NCBI GenBank assembly: GCA_002422315.1
Contig: DIUJ01000020.1
Span: forward strand, 67,172-84,745
Reading direction: 5' to 3'
Length of the DNA: 17,574 nt
From: Bacteroidetes bacterium UBA6161
GTDB taxonomy: Bacteria > Bacteroidota > Bacteroidia > NS11-12g > UBA955
Position 1 is the first letter of the stretch; each line of letters opens with the position of its first letter. The notes under the pieces were generated by a model that searched no databases, was not told where the DNA came from, and saw only the letters and a list, made by a program, of their open reading frames with translations. Below, in pieces: positions 1 through 7,479 of the stretch. The position numbers and the translations under genes were made by a program.

Positions 1-24
1 CGAGTTCGAACCTCGTTTCTCGCT
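1..24 (+). tRNA. 3' end of a tRNA, probably tRNA-Gly (partial, cut by window edge)
   Basis: The first bases form the 3' part of a tRNA. The T loop is TTCGAAC (5-11), flanked by T-stem strands CGAG (1-4) and CTCGT (12-16), with the fifth partner base lost off the left edge. The 3' acceptor strand is TTCTCGC (17-23) and the discriminator base is T at 24. No CCA is encoded, which is common in Bacteroidota. A U73 discriminator with an acceptor 5' strand that would read GCGAGAA fits tRNA-Gly best, but the anticodon is outside the window, so the identity is inferred. Confidence 0.75.
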
Positions 25-36
25 CAAAGACATTAG

Positions 37-58
37 ATAGCCCATTAGGGCTATTTTT
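37..58 (+). terminator. intrinsic terminator after the tRNA
   Basis: A 7-bp stem ATAGCCC (37-43) / GGGCTAT (48-54) with loop ATTA is followed by a T run (54-58, then GTTTT). The T run lies on the plus-strand side, so it ends the tRNA transcript. The methyltransferase that converges from the right stops at 62, but there is no T run on its side. Confidence 0.75.
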
Positions 59-61
59 GTT

Positions 62-820
62 TTACCCCTCTTTGTTTCTATAAATAGTATCGCACAATAT
101 TGCAGCTGCTGATGCAACATTTAAGGACTCTACCATCCCAGAACCAGGAATAGTTATTTTATGAGTTACAAATTGAGCGGCTTCAGAACTTATTCCGGCC
201 CCTTCGTTTCCTAAAATCAACAAACCACTTTTAGCAAATTTTTTTAAATGTATATTTTCTCCATTTAAAAAAGCTCCATATATGGGTAGGCCATTATTTT
301 TATACGCTTTTAACCATGCTATTTTTTCAACATATTCGTGATTTACTTTCCAAATAGAACCCATCGCAGATTGAATAGTTTTCGGGTTATAAACATCTGC
401 ACAGCCCTCCGACAATACAATTTGGGTTATCCCGTACCAAGCAGCTGTTCTAAGTATGGTACCCAAATTACCGGGGTCTCTTATTTCATCTAAAAAAAGA
501 GTAAAACCCTTAGAAATATCACCCATATTTAATTCTGTTGAATTAATTTCTGCTATAGCAATGATATTTGACGGGGTGCTTAGCGAAGATATTTTTTTTA
601 AGTCTAAGCCACAATTCTCAATAACCTTAATAGAGGGGTCTATATTACTTATTATCTTACTATTAGCATTACTTTCGAACAGTAAAAAATGTACCTTTAA
701 ATTGCTTTGAAGCAATTCTTGCACAGATTTTTCACCTTCAACCACAATTTGGCCATATTTTTGCCTAAACTTTTTTAGTTTTAAGGAAGAAAACTGCTTA
801 ATTTGTCCTTTACTTAACAT
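62..820 (-). CDS. TrmH/SpoU-family RNA 2'-O-methyltransferase
   Basis: This encodes a 252-aa SPOUT methyltransferase that should transfer a methyl group from SAM to a ribose 2'-OH in tRNA or rRNA. All three SpoU motifs are present. Motif 1 is around residues 111-126 (DPGNLGTILRTA, with N118 and R124), motif 2 is LGNEGAGIS (203-211), and motif 3 is IPGSGMVESLNVASAAA (about 224-240). The first 100 residues form the usual N-terminal SpoU substrate-binding region (KKFRQKYGQIVVEGEKSV). The ATG at 820 is preferred over one at 844 because homologues start near the motif LKKFRQ and because a -7 promoter match (827-834) lies between the two. The exact RNA target cannot be read from sequence. The gene is divergent from tamL, and from memory this pairing is common in Bacteroidota. 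Confidence 0.92.
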   Translation of the reverse strand: MLSKGQIKQFSSLKLKKFRQKYGQIVVEGEKSVQELLQSNLKVHFLLFESNANSKIISNIDPSIKVIENCGLDLKKISSLSTPSNIIAIAEINSTELNMGDISKGFTLFLDEIRDPGNLGTILRTAAWYGITQIVLSEGCADVYNPKTIQSAMGSIWKVNHEYVEKIAWLKAYKNNGLPIYGAFLNGENIHLKKFAKSGLLILGNEGAGISSEAAQFVTHKITIPGSGMVESLNVASAAAILCDTIYRNKEG

Positions 821-3159
821 TGACTGCAAAAATACACATATCATCCCAATTTAAACTATTTAGCCTAATAGTTTTAGTTGTTGCTTTTAGCTCCTGTGGA
901 ATCACAAAGACTGTTCCACCGGGAAAACAATTACTCATTAAGAATAAATTAGAAATAGAAAATCCAAAAGAGATAAAGAAAATTCTTCCAGAAATTGAAG
1001 AACAAATAAGGCATAAACCCAACCGTAAAATATTTGGCATAATGCGATTCCATCTTAGAATGTATAACATGGCCACTAGCACCAAAGATTCTACAAAAAA
1101 CAATAAAAAAGTGCGCAAGTTTTTGCGTAAAGTTGGCGACCCTCCTGTAATTTTCGATTCCAGTTATGCAGAACGGTCCGCAAGAAATATTCAACAATTT
1201 TTATTCAACAAAGGGTATTTTTTTGCAGAGGTGCATTATACAAATTCACAAAATAAATCTAAAAAAACTAAAGTAACTTATCATGTAAACCCAGGTAAGG
1301 TATTTCAAATTTCCGAGTATAAGATAATTTGTCCAGACACCAGTCTCGAAAAAATAATTTGGAGCGAAATATCCAATAGCTTTATTAAAAGAAAATCTAC
1401 TTTAAATTTCGAACAATTAGAAAAAGAAAGAAATAGAATTGATTTGGATTTCAAAGAAAGAGGTTTTTATTTATTTAAGAAAGAATACATCGACTTTGAG
1501 ATTGATACTTTGCATAGCAAGCATTCTGCTAAGGTTATTCTTAATATAATCTCTCCCGAAGAAAAAGGAAAAGCTTTTTTACCATATACCATAGACACCA
1601 TTCAAGTCAGGATTTTTTCGCCATACTATCCAATGTCAACAACGCAAAAATGGATAGACAATATTCAATATATACAAAATGATTTTCCATTAAACCCCAA
1701 ACATGTACATGAAAGGATAATGGTAAAAAGCAATAGATTTTACAACCAAAAAGAAGTAGATGAAACATATAGAAGATTAGGAGAACTAGGCGTTTTCGAC
1801 AACATAGAATTGCTATTTATTCCACAGAAAAACGAAAAACTAAACTTAGTGATTACCTTAACTCCGGGACACATGCAAAGCTATACAGCAGAACCACAAC
1901 TAATCTCTTCTGACTTAAACAACCAAATAGCAAACGCCGGAAATTATCGAAACTATGGATTGGCAGGAGTGGTTACCTACACTCATAAAAATATATTTAA
2001 AGGTGCAGAAAAGCTAGATATTTCTCTCTCTCTTAGGGCAGAAAGTCAGTTCAGAAACGACCAACAAACAGGCAGATTGTTCAATAATTTTCAAACTGGT
2101 ATTACTGCAAATCTCTTTTTGCCAAATTCAAGGATTTTAAAAACATTAAACTTAAATAAGAGTAAATCAAGTATTAAAACATTAATTTCGCTTTCTTACT
2201 TCTACGAAAACAATTTGGATTTCAATAGGAATCTTTTGCCATTAACTTATTCGTATCAGATTTTTAGAGGAAAATCTAATTGGGTAATTACACCAACTGA
2301 GATTTTCTTTTCCAAAAGTAAGATAGAGGCCTCATTTTTAGATAAAATAAGTCAAGAAAACATAGAGTTTGTAAAGCGATTATTTTCTTCCAACCTTATC
2401 ACCTCTTCGGGTATTCGATGGAACTATACCAACTACAAAAAAAACAACCTCAAAGACTATGTTGTTTGGCGAACAAATATTTTAGAATTTGGCGGAAATT
2501 TGCACAGGCTTAGCAGACAGCTTATTGATACAGAAAAACAAAATGACACATCCTATAAATTCTTAAATGTTTCTTATTTCCAATACGTAAAATCTGAAAT
2601 CGATTTCAGATACGGCAAATTGATAGACGCAAACAATTCTATAGCTTTTAGATTCAATGTAGGAGCTGGTCTTCCATTTGGCAATGAAAATATTCTTCCT
2701 TTTGACAAGAGGTTTTTTATAGGTGGCTCAAATAGCTTAAGAGGCTGGAGACCTAGAACTATAGGCCCAGGTTCCTACAGAGATACAGCGGCTGGAACAA
2801 GAATAGACAGGTCGGGAGAATTTATTATTCAAACTAGTTTTGAATATCGCTTTAATTTTATCAAACCTTTAGAATTAGCTTTATTTGTAGATGCTGGGAA
2901 TATTTGGAACCTAACAACAAATGATTTCCATGCCGAAGAAGAAGTTTTTAAATGGAATAGATTTCTTGGGCAATCTGCTATAAATAGTGGAATAGGTTTT
3001 AGGTTCGATTTTGAGTTTTTCTTATTTAGATTAGATTGGGGTATACAATTAAAAGATCCAGAAATCATCCAAAACAACGGATGGGTTGCAAGTCAAATTG
3101 GAAAAACTGGTTGGCTAGATAATACTGTATTGAATTTGGGTATTGGATATCCATTTTAG
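820..3159 (+). CDS. tamL: TamL-type BamA/TamA-family outer membrane lipoprotein
   Basis: This 779-aa Omp85-superfamily protein should act in the outer membrane as the lipidated TamA-like partner of TamB. A signal peptide with lipobox FSSC puts the lipidated Cys at residue 26. It is followed by the TamL-like stretch GITKTVPPGKQLLIKN, then POTRA-like repeats (about 120-370) and a 16-strand-type barrel (about 390-779). The Omp85 motif is GGSNSLRGWRPR, with the conserved arginine at R641. The protein ends in Phe, as barrel-assembly signals do. The start is a TTG, because the frame opens only at 802 and no ATG or GTG precedes the signal peptide. It shares base 820 with the start of the opposite gene. 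No tamB gene is present in this window, so the partner must be encoded elsewhere. Confidence 0.88.
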   Translation: MTAKIHISSQFKLFSLIVLVVAFSSCGITKTVPPGKQLLIKNKLEIENPKEIKKILPEIEEQIRHKPNRKIFGIMRFHLRMYNMATSTKDSTKNNKKVRKFLRKVGDPPVIFDSSYAERSARNIQQFLFNKGYFFAEVHYTNSQNKSKKTKVTYHVNPGKVFQISEYKIICPDTSLEKIIWSEISNSFIKRKSTLNFEQLEKERNRIDLDFKERGFYLFKKEYIDFEIDTLHSKHSAKVILNIISPEEKGKAFLPYTIDTIQVRIFSPYYPMSTTQKWIDNIQYIQNDFPLNPKHVHERIMVKSNRFYNQKEVDETYRRLGELGVFDNIELLFIPQKNEKLNLVITLTPGHMQSYTAEPQLISSDLNNQIANAGNYRNYGLAGVVTYTHKNIFKGAEKLDISLSLRAESQFRNDQQTGRLFNNFQTGITANLFLPNSRILKTLNLNKSKSSIKTLISLSYFYENNLDFNRNLLPLTYSYQIFRGKSNWVITPTEIFFSKSKIEASFLDKISQENIEFVKRLFSSNLITSSGIRWNYTNYKKNNLKDYVVWRTNILEFGGNLHRLSRQLIDTEKQNDTSYKFLNVSYFQYVKSEIDFRYGKLIDANNSIAFRFNVGAGLPFGNENILPFDKRFFIGGSNSLRGWRPRTIGPGSYRDTAAGTRIDRSGEFIIQTSFEYRFNFIKPLELALFVDAGNIWNLTTNDFHAEEEVFKWNRFLGQSAINSGIGFRFDFEFFLFRLDWGIQLKDPEIIQNNGWVASQIGKTGWLDNTVLNLGIGYPF
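827..834 (-). promoter_or_regulatory. -7 element (TATTTTTG) of the TrmH-like gene
   Basis: The minus strand reads TATTTTTG, a full match to the Bacteroidota -7 consensus TAnnTTTG. Transcription would start at or within a base or two of the ATG at 820, so the mRNA would be leaderless or nearly so. No good -33 TTG is seen at the usual distance. The element lies inside the tamL coding sequence. Confidence 0.4.
2592..2611. repeat. 20-bp perfect palindrome inside tamL
   Basis: Positions 2592-2601 read ATCTGAAATC, and 2602-2611 are the exact reverse complement, centred on an ATCGAT core. It lies in the barrel-coding part of tamL, encoding KSEIDFRY. Function unknown; it may be coincidental. Confidence 0.5.
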
Positions 3160-3174
3160 TTTTTATTATATTTG
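3143..3174 (+). promoter_or_regulatory. promoter of the PPIase gene (TTG / TATATTTG)
   Basis: TATATTTG (3167-3174) fully matches the Bacteroidota -7 consensus TAnnTTTG, with a possible -33 TTG at 3143-3145, 21 bp upstream. It spans the end of tamL and the 14 bases after its stop. Transcription would start near 3181, just before the ATG at 3192. This also argues against the in-frame GTG at 3174 as a start. Confidence 0.5.
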
Positions 3175-3191
3175 TGCCTAATCACAGCAAT

Positions 3192-3818
3192 ATGAAAAAA
3201 ATAATTTTCCCTTTCTTTTTAACCTTGCTACTTTTTGCTTGCAAAAAAGAAGAACCAAGTTCAAATTTTCAAAAAGTACCCATCTCTGATACCGATACTT
3301 TAGAAATTGTAGAAATGTCTACCCCAGAGGGAGTTATGTATATTTGGCTTTATCCAGAAACCCCTAAGCACAAACAGAACTTTTTAAAACTTGCGAAGGA
3401 AGGTTTTTATGATGGTTTGCTTTTTCACAGAATTATTCCAAATTTTATGATACAAGGTGGCGACCCTGTTGGCGATGGCACAGGTGGCCCTGGCTATACT
3501 ATTGATGCTGAAATATTCCCAGAAATAAAACACAAAAAAGGAAGTATTGCCGCCGCTAGACTCGGGGACGCTCAAAACCCAGAAAAAAAATCTAGTGGCT
3601 CTCAGTTTTACATCAGCGTAAGTACTTCTGGAACCGCACAACTAGATGGCAACTATACCGTTTTTGGAGAAGTAATTAAAGGAATAGAAGCAGCAGATAA
3701 AATTGTTGTAAAGCCAAGAAACCAAAAAGATAAACCACTAACTGATATACCAATGCAGGTGAAAGTGCTTAAAACTAACAAACAAAAACTAAAAGACGAC
3801 TTTGGCTTTACTCCATAA
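3192..3818 (+). CDS. cyclophilin-type peptidyl-prolyl isomerase lipoprotein
   Basis: This 208-aa protein catalyses cis-trans isomerisation of X-Pro bonds. The signal peptide ends in a lipobox LFAC with the lipidated Cys at 17. The residues directly after it, KKEE, match the Bacteroidota lipoprotein export signal (K followed by two acidic residues), so display on the cell surface is likely. The cyclophilin core is clear: FHRIIPNFMIQGGD (78-91, catalytic Arg at 80), GTGGPGY (96-102), GSQFYI (136-141) and LDGNYTVFGEV (151-161). The cyclosporin-contact Trp of human CypA is not conserved: the aligned residue is Gln150. The ATG at 3192 is chosen over an upstream in-frame GTG (3174) that forms part of the promoter. 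The phosphatase gene downstream overlaps its end by 17 bp. Confidence 0.93.
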   Translation: MKKIIFPFFLTLLLFACKKEEPSSNFQKVPISDTDTLEIVEMSTPEGVMYIWLYPETPKHKQNFLKLAKEGFYDGLLFHRIIPNFMIQGGDPVGDGTGGPGYTIDAEIFPEIKHKKGSIAAARLGDAQNPEKKSSGSQFYISVSTSGTAQLDGNYTVFGEVIKGIEAADKIVVKPRNQKDKPLTDIPMQVKVLKTNKQKLKDDFGFTP

Positions 3819-4353
3819 ATTTAAACTTCACAAACTATCTTACTTGATTTTTTTTGGGTTTATCTCTTTACTAAGTATTTCTGGTATTAAAAAAAAAGAG
3901 TTATTTCCCTCCAATTTCCACAAAGTAAATGGAGAAATTTATAGGTCATCGCAACCTAACAAACAAAATTTTCATGCATTTTCTGATATAGGAATCCTTA
4001 GTGTATTAAACCTAAGACACACTGCAACAGACAATAGAGAAGCGAAGGGCACACAAATTAAACTCTATCATGTTTCTATAAATACATGGACCATAGAGGA
4101 AAAACACCTTGTAGAAGCTCTCAAAATTATGGCTAAAGCACCAAAACCTTTAGTAATACACTGCTTGCATGGATCGGATAGAACAGGAGCCGTAATTGCT
4201 GCATATAGAGTGATTTATGAAAATTGGACAAAAAAACAAGCAATTGAAGAACTTCAAAAAAAGGAATATGGCTACCATGAAAAAATATTCCCAAGAATAA
4301 AAATAATTATTGAGAGTTTAGAGGTTGAAAGGTTGAGAAAAGAGCTTTTATAA
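3802..4353 (+). CDS. exported dual-specificity/tyrosine phosphatase-like protein
   Basis: The protein has 183 aa. It carries the Cys-based phosphatase signature HCLHGSDRT at 120-128, with nucleophile Cys121 and phosphate-binding Arg127 (the CX5R loop). An upstream EIYRSSQP motif (45-52) is typical of small bacterial dual-specificity phosphatases of the DSP/PTP type. The first 30 residues hold a basic stretch and one hydrophobic segment (about 14-28), so it is either exported or anchored, with the catalytic domain in the periplasm. The general-acid Asp is not obvious. The start is a TTG at 3802 inside the end of the PPIase gene (17-bp overlap). No ATG or GTG exists before the conserved region, so translation is probably coupled. 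The substrate is unknown and could be a phosphoprotein, sugar phosphate or inositol phosphate. Confidence 0.8.
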   Translation: MALLHKFKLHKLSYLIFFGFISLLSISGIKKKELFPSNFHKVNGEIYRSSQPNKQNFHAFSDIGILSVLNLRHTATDNREAKGTQIKLYHVSINTWTIEEKHLVEALKIMAKAPKPLVIHCLHGSDRTGAVIAAYRVIYENWTKKQAIEELQKKEYGYHEKIFPRIKIIIESLEVERLRKELL

Positions 4354-4425
4354 TACTGGTATTAAAAACTTTAAAACAATGATTCGCTCTCAAAAAACTA
4401 CCATAATAATTTAACTTAAATTTAG

Positions 4426-4433
4426 TACTTTTG
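4426..4433 (+). promoter_or_regulatory. -7 element (TACTTTTG) upstream of the DUF5606 gene
   Basis: TACTTTTG fully matches TAnnTTTG and sits 25 bp before the ATG at 4459 in a 105-bp intergenic gap. No clear -33 TTG is visible. It probably drives the DUF5606 gene and the M3 peptidase 24 bp beyond it. Confidence 0.5.
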
Positions 4434-4458
4434 AAGTCCTTAATTTAAAAGCAGAAAA

Positions 4459-5007
4459 ATGGAACTAAAAGACACCGTAATGATTTCGGGCATGCCCGGC
4501 CTTTACAAAATTATTGGCCAAAGAAAGAATGGACTTATCGTTGAAACCTTGGATGCAAACGCAAAAAAATTTGCTACAGCTCCTACCCAAAAAATATCAA
4601 TCCTTAACGAAATTGCAATCTTTACAGAAGATGGCGATATAAGACTTGCAGAAGTTTTGAAAACATTAAAAACCAAGGTTGAAGAAGGTTTAATTATCCC
4701 CGAGAAAAAGGCTTCAGACAATGAATTCAAAGCTTTTTTAGCGTCTGTTGTCCCAAATTATGCCGAAGATAGAGTATATATATCTGACATTAAAAAACTT
4801 GCATCTTGGTGGACAATTTTGAAAGATACTTTAGATTTTGATTCTTTGACAAAAGAAGAAGAAACTGAGAAATCAGAAGAACAATCCGTAGAAAAAACTA
4901 CTGCCAAAAAAACAACAAAAACTGCTACCAAGCAAAACAATGCTAGCCCTAAAGCTTCTACTAAAGGCAAAGGGGTTATTGCTGTTACCAACAGAAAACA
5001 GTCTTAA
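4459..5007 (+). CDS. DUF5606 family protein with Lys/Thr-rich tail
   Basis: This 182-aa protein matches the Bacteroidota DUF5606 family. Its N-terminal block is ISGMPGLYKIIGQRKNGLIV (residues 9-28), followed by a second conserved block around VPNYAEDRVYISDIKKLASW (about 98-117). No biochemical role is established for the family. The last 45-50 residues are low complexity: first acidic (KEEETEKSEEQ), then rich in Lys, Thr and Ala (KTTAKKTTKTATK), resembling flexible nucleic-acid-binding tails. No signal peptide is present, so it is cytoplasmic. The M3 peptidase follows after 24 bp with no terminator, so the two are probably co-transcribed. Confidence 0.85.
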   Translation: MELKDTVMISGMPGLYKIIGQRKNGLIVETLDANAKKFATAPTQKISILNEIAIFTEDGDIRLAEVLKTLKTKVEEGLIIPEKKASDNEFKAFLASVVPNYAEDRVYISDIKKLASWWTILKDTLDFDSLTKEEETEKSEEQSVEKTTAKKTTKTATKQNNASPKASTKGKGVIAVTNRKQS

Positions 5008-5031
5008 TCTTCAACTTATTCTTTGTTTGGG

Positions 5032-6726
5032 ATGGCTAAAAATAGATTGTTTTTTCCTTTGAATTTTGAAATTACAGACCAAGATTCTGTAACTTCTTTG
5101 TATCAAAATGTCTTACTAGAAGAGTTTGAAAATATAGCAGAATTTAAAACTTGGCTTGCCAAGATAAACGAGTTAGAAAATATAGTAAGTGAAGATTACG
5201 CTTGGCGTTACATCAAAATGACTTGCGATACAAGCAACAAAGACATTGAAAAACACTATTTAGATTTTGTAAACAACATTCAACCGGCTATAGCTCCGTT
5301 AGAAAACGAGTTACACTCAAAAATTGCGGCCTCCCCTTTTATACAAGAACTAAGCAAGGATAAAGCATACGAATTATACTTTAGGGCTATCCAAACTTCA
5401 TTAAACCTATACAGGGAAGAGAATATTGAACTTTATACCAAAGTTCAAAATCTTTCCCAAGAATATGGTGCAATTAGCGGTGGACTTTCCATAGAATGGG
5501 AAGGAAAAGAAATAACACTCCAGCAAGCCAGTGTTTTCCTAAAAAACCAAGATAGAGAGATAAGGAAACAAGTTTGGATAAAAATACAACAAAAAAGACT
5601 TGAAGTTGCAGAAAAATTAGACAGTATCTTCTCCGAGTTGGTACTTCTTCGTAATCAAATAGCCATACAAGCAGGAGAAGACAATTATAGGGATTACATG
5701 TTTAAGTCGCTTGGCAGATTTGATTATTCTGTTCAAGACTGTTTCCAATTCCATGACGCAATTCAAAAAATTGTAGTTCCCCTAAAAAAGAAATTACATG
5801 AATCAAGAAAAAAGAAGCTTCAACTTGGAGAACTAAAACCTTGGGATTTATCCGTAGACCCAGAAAATAAAGAACCGCTTAAACCTTTCGAAAACGGAAC
5901 TGAATTACTAAATAAAACCGTCGATTGTTTTGCAAACATTGACCCTTATTTTGCAGAATGTATCCAAACTATGGAACAGATGGGGCATCTTGATTTGGAA
6001 AGTAGAAAAGGGAAAGCACCTGGTGGGTATAATTACCCTCTTGCAGAAACAGGAATCCCTTTTATATTTATGAATGCTGCGGGTTTGCATAGAGATGTAG
6101 AAACCATGGTGCACGAAGGGGGACACGCAATTCATTCTTTCCTAACCAAAGACCTAGAATTAAATGCATTTAAAAATACTCCTTCCGAAGTTGCAGAACT
6201 AGCATCTATGAGTATGGAGTTAATTAGCATGAACAACTGGTCTGTATTTTATACCCCTGAAGACCAAACAAGAGCAATAAGAGAACAATTGGAAGGTATT
6301 ATTTTTACTTTGCCTTGGATTGCTACAATAGATGCTTTTCAGCATTGGATATACACAAACCCAAACCATAGCAAAGAAGAAAGGAAAATAGCATGGAAAG
6401 AAATATCATCTAAATACGATACAGATACTGTTAATTGGTCAGAATTAGAAATGTATAGGGAGTTTTCTTGGCATGCACAGTTGCACTTATTCGAAGTACC
6501 TTTTTATTATATTGAATATGGTTTTGCCCAACTTGGTGCCTTAGGAATATGGAAAAACTTTAAAAAGGATAGCCTTAAAGCTATAGAGAATTATAAAAAA
6601 GCCCTTAGCCTTGGGTATACTCAAAGCATTCCTGCTATTTACGAAACTGCAGGGGTAAAATTTGATTTTTCAGAAAAATACATACAAGAACTTTTTGCAT
6701 TTTTAGAAAAAGAACTCAATCTTTAA
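5032..6726 (+). CDS. M3 family oligoendopeptidase (zinc metallopeptidase)
   Basis: This 564-aa cytoplasmic zinc peptidase of the oligoendopeptidase F / thimet class cleaves short peptides. The zinc motif is HEGGH (361-365), and the third ligand is most likely Glu389 in PSEVAELASMSMEL, 24 residues downstream as in other M3 enzymes. N-terminal family features include EDYAWRYIKMTCDT (about 53-66). C-terminal features include YYIEYGFAQLGALGIW (about 499-514), which lines the substrate channel in the family. The ATG at 5032 is preferred to the in-frame TTG at 5023. The length is normal for Bacteroidota homologues (about 565-570 aa). It converges on the DUF481 gene, and both stop codons lie in the shared bases TTTAA. 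Confidence 0.95.
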   Translation: MAKNRLFFPLNFEITDQDSVTSLYQNVLLEEFENIAEFKTWLAKINELENIVSEDYAWRYIKMTCDTSNKDIEKHYLDFVNNIQPAIAPLENELHSKIAASPFIQELSKDKAYELYFRAIQTSLNLYREENIELYTKVQNLSQEYGAISGGLSIEWEGKEITLQQASVFLKNQDREIRKQVWIKIQQKRLEVAEKLDSIFSELVLLRNQIAIQAGEDNYRDYMFKSLGRFDYSVQDCFQFHDAIQKIVVPLKKKLHESRKKKLQLGELKPWDLSVDPENKEPLKPFENGTELLNKTVDCFANIDPYFAECIQTMEQMGHLDLESRKGKAPGGYNYPLAETGIPFIFMNAAGLHRDVETMVHEGGHAIHSFLTKDLELNAFKNTPSEVAELASMSMELISMNNWSVFYTPEDQTRAIREQLEGIIFTLPWIATIDAFQHWIYTNPNHSKEERKIAWKEISSKYDTDTVNWSELEMYREFSWHAQLHLFEVPFYYIEYGFAQLGALGIWKNFKKDSLKAIENYKKALSLGYTQSIPAIYETAGVKFDFSEKYIQELFAFLEKELNL

Positions 6727-7478
6727 AAAGTATAGTTCAAGCCATTGGTGAAATTATAAATCGTTCTTTTCATGCCTTCCGCAGGATAAGAATCATAATA
6801 TAAAGAATGGTTGATTCTAAATGAAAAATGCTTGTTAATCTTAATATTTACCATCCCTGCCACAGAGGTTCTATAATCTAATTTATTGTTTAAATCGGGT
6901 TGGTAATATGCAATCAAATCAAAATAAATAGTGTTTGCAATAGGTAAACCAAAAGACAAGTATTGACTTAATCTAAAATGTGAATTTTGTTTCCCTAAGC
7001 TTTCTTTATCTCGTTCCGACATAAATGAGGATCCTATTAATAGTCTAATACTATCCTTTTGGATAAGTTTTGCTCTAAACCCCCACCCTAGCAAATACCT
7101 ATAATCTACATTCGCTAATTTATTAAATTGAGCTTGTCCAAATGTCTCAAATGAGAATAGTCGATTTAATTTTGTACTAAAACGCAAATGTTGAAAGCCG
7201 TCATTCACAAAACTTTGTTTATTCACTACATTAAAGTTTAGGTTGTTCAAAGAAATAAGGCTGTATTGGTTCTTGCGGTATTGAATTTGCGAACTGTTAT
7301 TTGATATAAAAATATCGTTAAAATTTTGAATAAACGTAGCATTTAATCCTATGTTGCCACTCCACCCAGAGTCGGGTTCTGCAAATCTCTTATTCTCGAT
7401 ATGCACTATTACTTGTGCTTGGGTTAAAAACACACCAAATACAGTAAAAATAACCAAGGCAGTGAGCTTTAAATGCAT
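6723..7478 (-). CDS. DUF481-like outer membrane beta-barrel protein
   Basis: This 251-aa protein has a cleavable signal peptide (about 1-21, ending TQAQ) and then alternating amphipathic strands to the C-terminal Phe, as in small outer membrane barrels. The stretch HLRFSTKLNRLFSFETFGQA (about 97-116) and the following DYRYLLGWGFRAKL resemble the DUF481/YdiY family, whose role is not established. It is the last gene of the polX-menE-trmB operon, starting 1 bp after the trmB stop. The operon gives no clear functional link. Its stop overlaps the stop of the convergent M3 peptidase gene, and no terminator hairpin is visible there. Confidence 0.75.
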   Translation of the reverse strand: MHLKLTALVIFTVFGVFLTQAQVIVHIENKRFAEPDSGWSGNIGLNATFIQNFNDIFISNNSSQIQYRKNQYSLISLNNLNFNVVNKQSFVNDGFQHLRFSTKLNRLFSFETFGQAQFNKLANVDYRYLLGWGFRAKLIQKDSIRLLIGSSFMSERDKESLGKQNSHFRLSQYLSFGLPIANTIYFDLIAYYQPDLNNKLDYRTSVAGMVNIKINKHFSFRINHSLYYDSYPAEGMKRTIYNFTNGLNYTF

Positions 7479-7479
7479 T

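Noticed and set aside
456..710. 84-aa open frame on the plus strand opposite the TrmH-like gene
   Set aside because: It is antisense to a well-supported gene, with no promoter or family signal.
821..844. Upstream ATG at 844 as start of the TrmH-like gene
   Set aside because: The eight extra residues lie upstream of or inside the -7 box, and family members begin near the later Met.
1114..1128. Small hairpin CGCAA/TTGCG inside tamL
   Set aside because: The stem is short (5 bp) with no downstream T run; expected by chance.
3174..3191. GTG at 3174 as start of the PPIase
   Set aside because: The G belongs to the TATATTTG promoter box, and the ATG at 3192 gives a clean lipoprotein signal peptide.
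4351..4364. Dyad TAATAC-TG-GTATTA over the phosphatase stop codon
   Set aside because: It has only a two-base centre and AT-rich arms without a T run, so it is not a convincing terminator.
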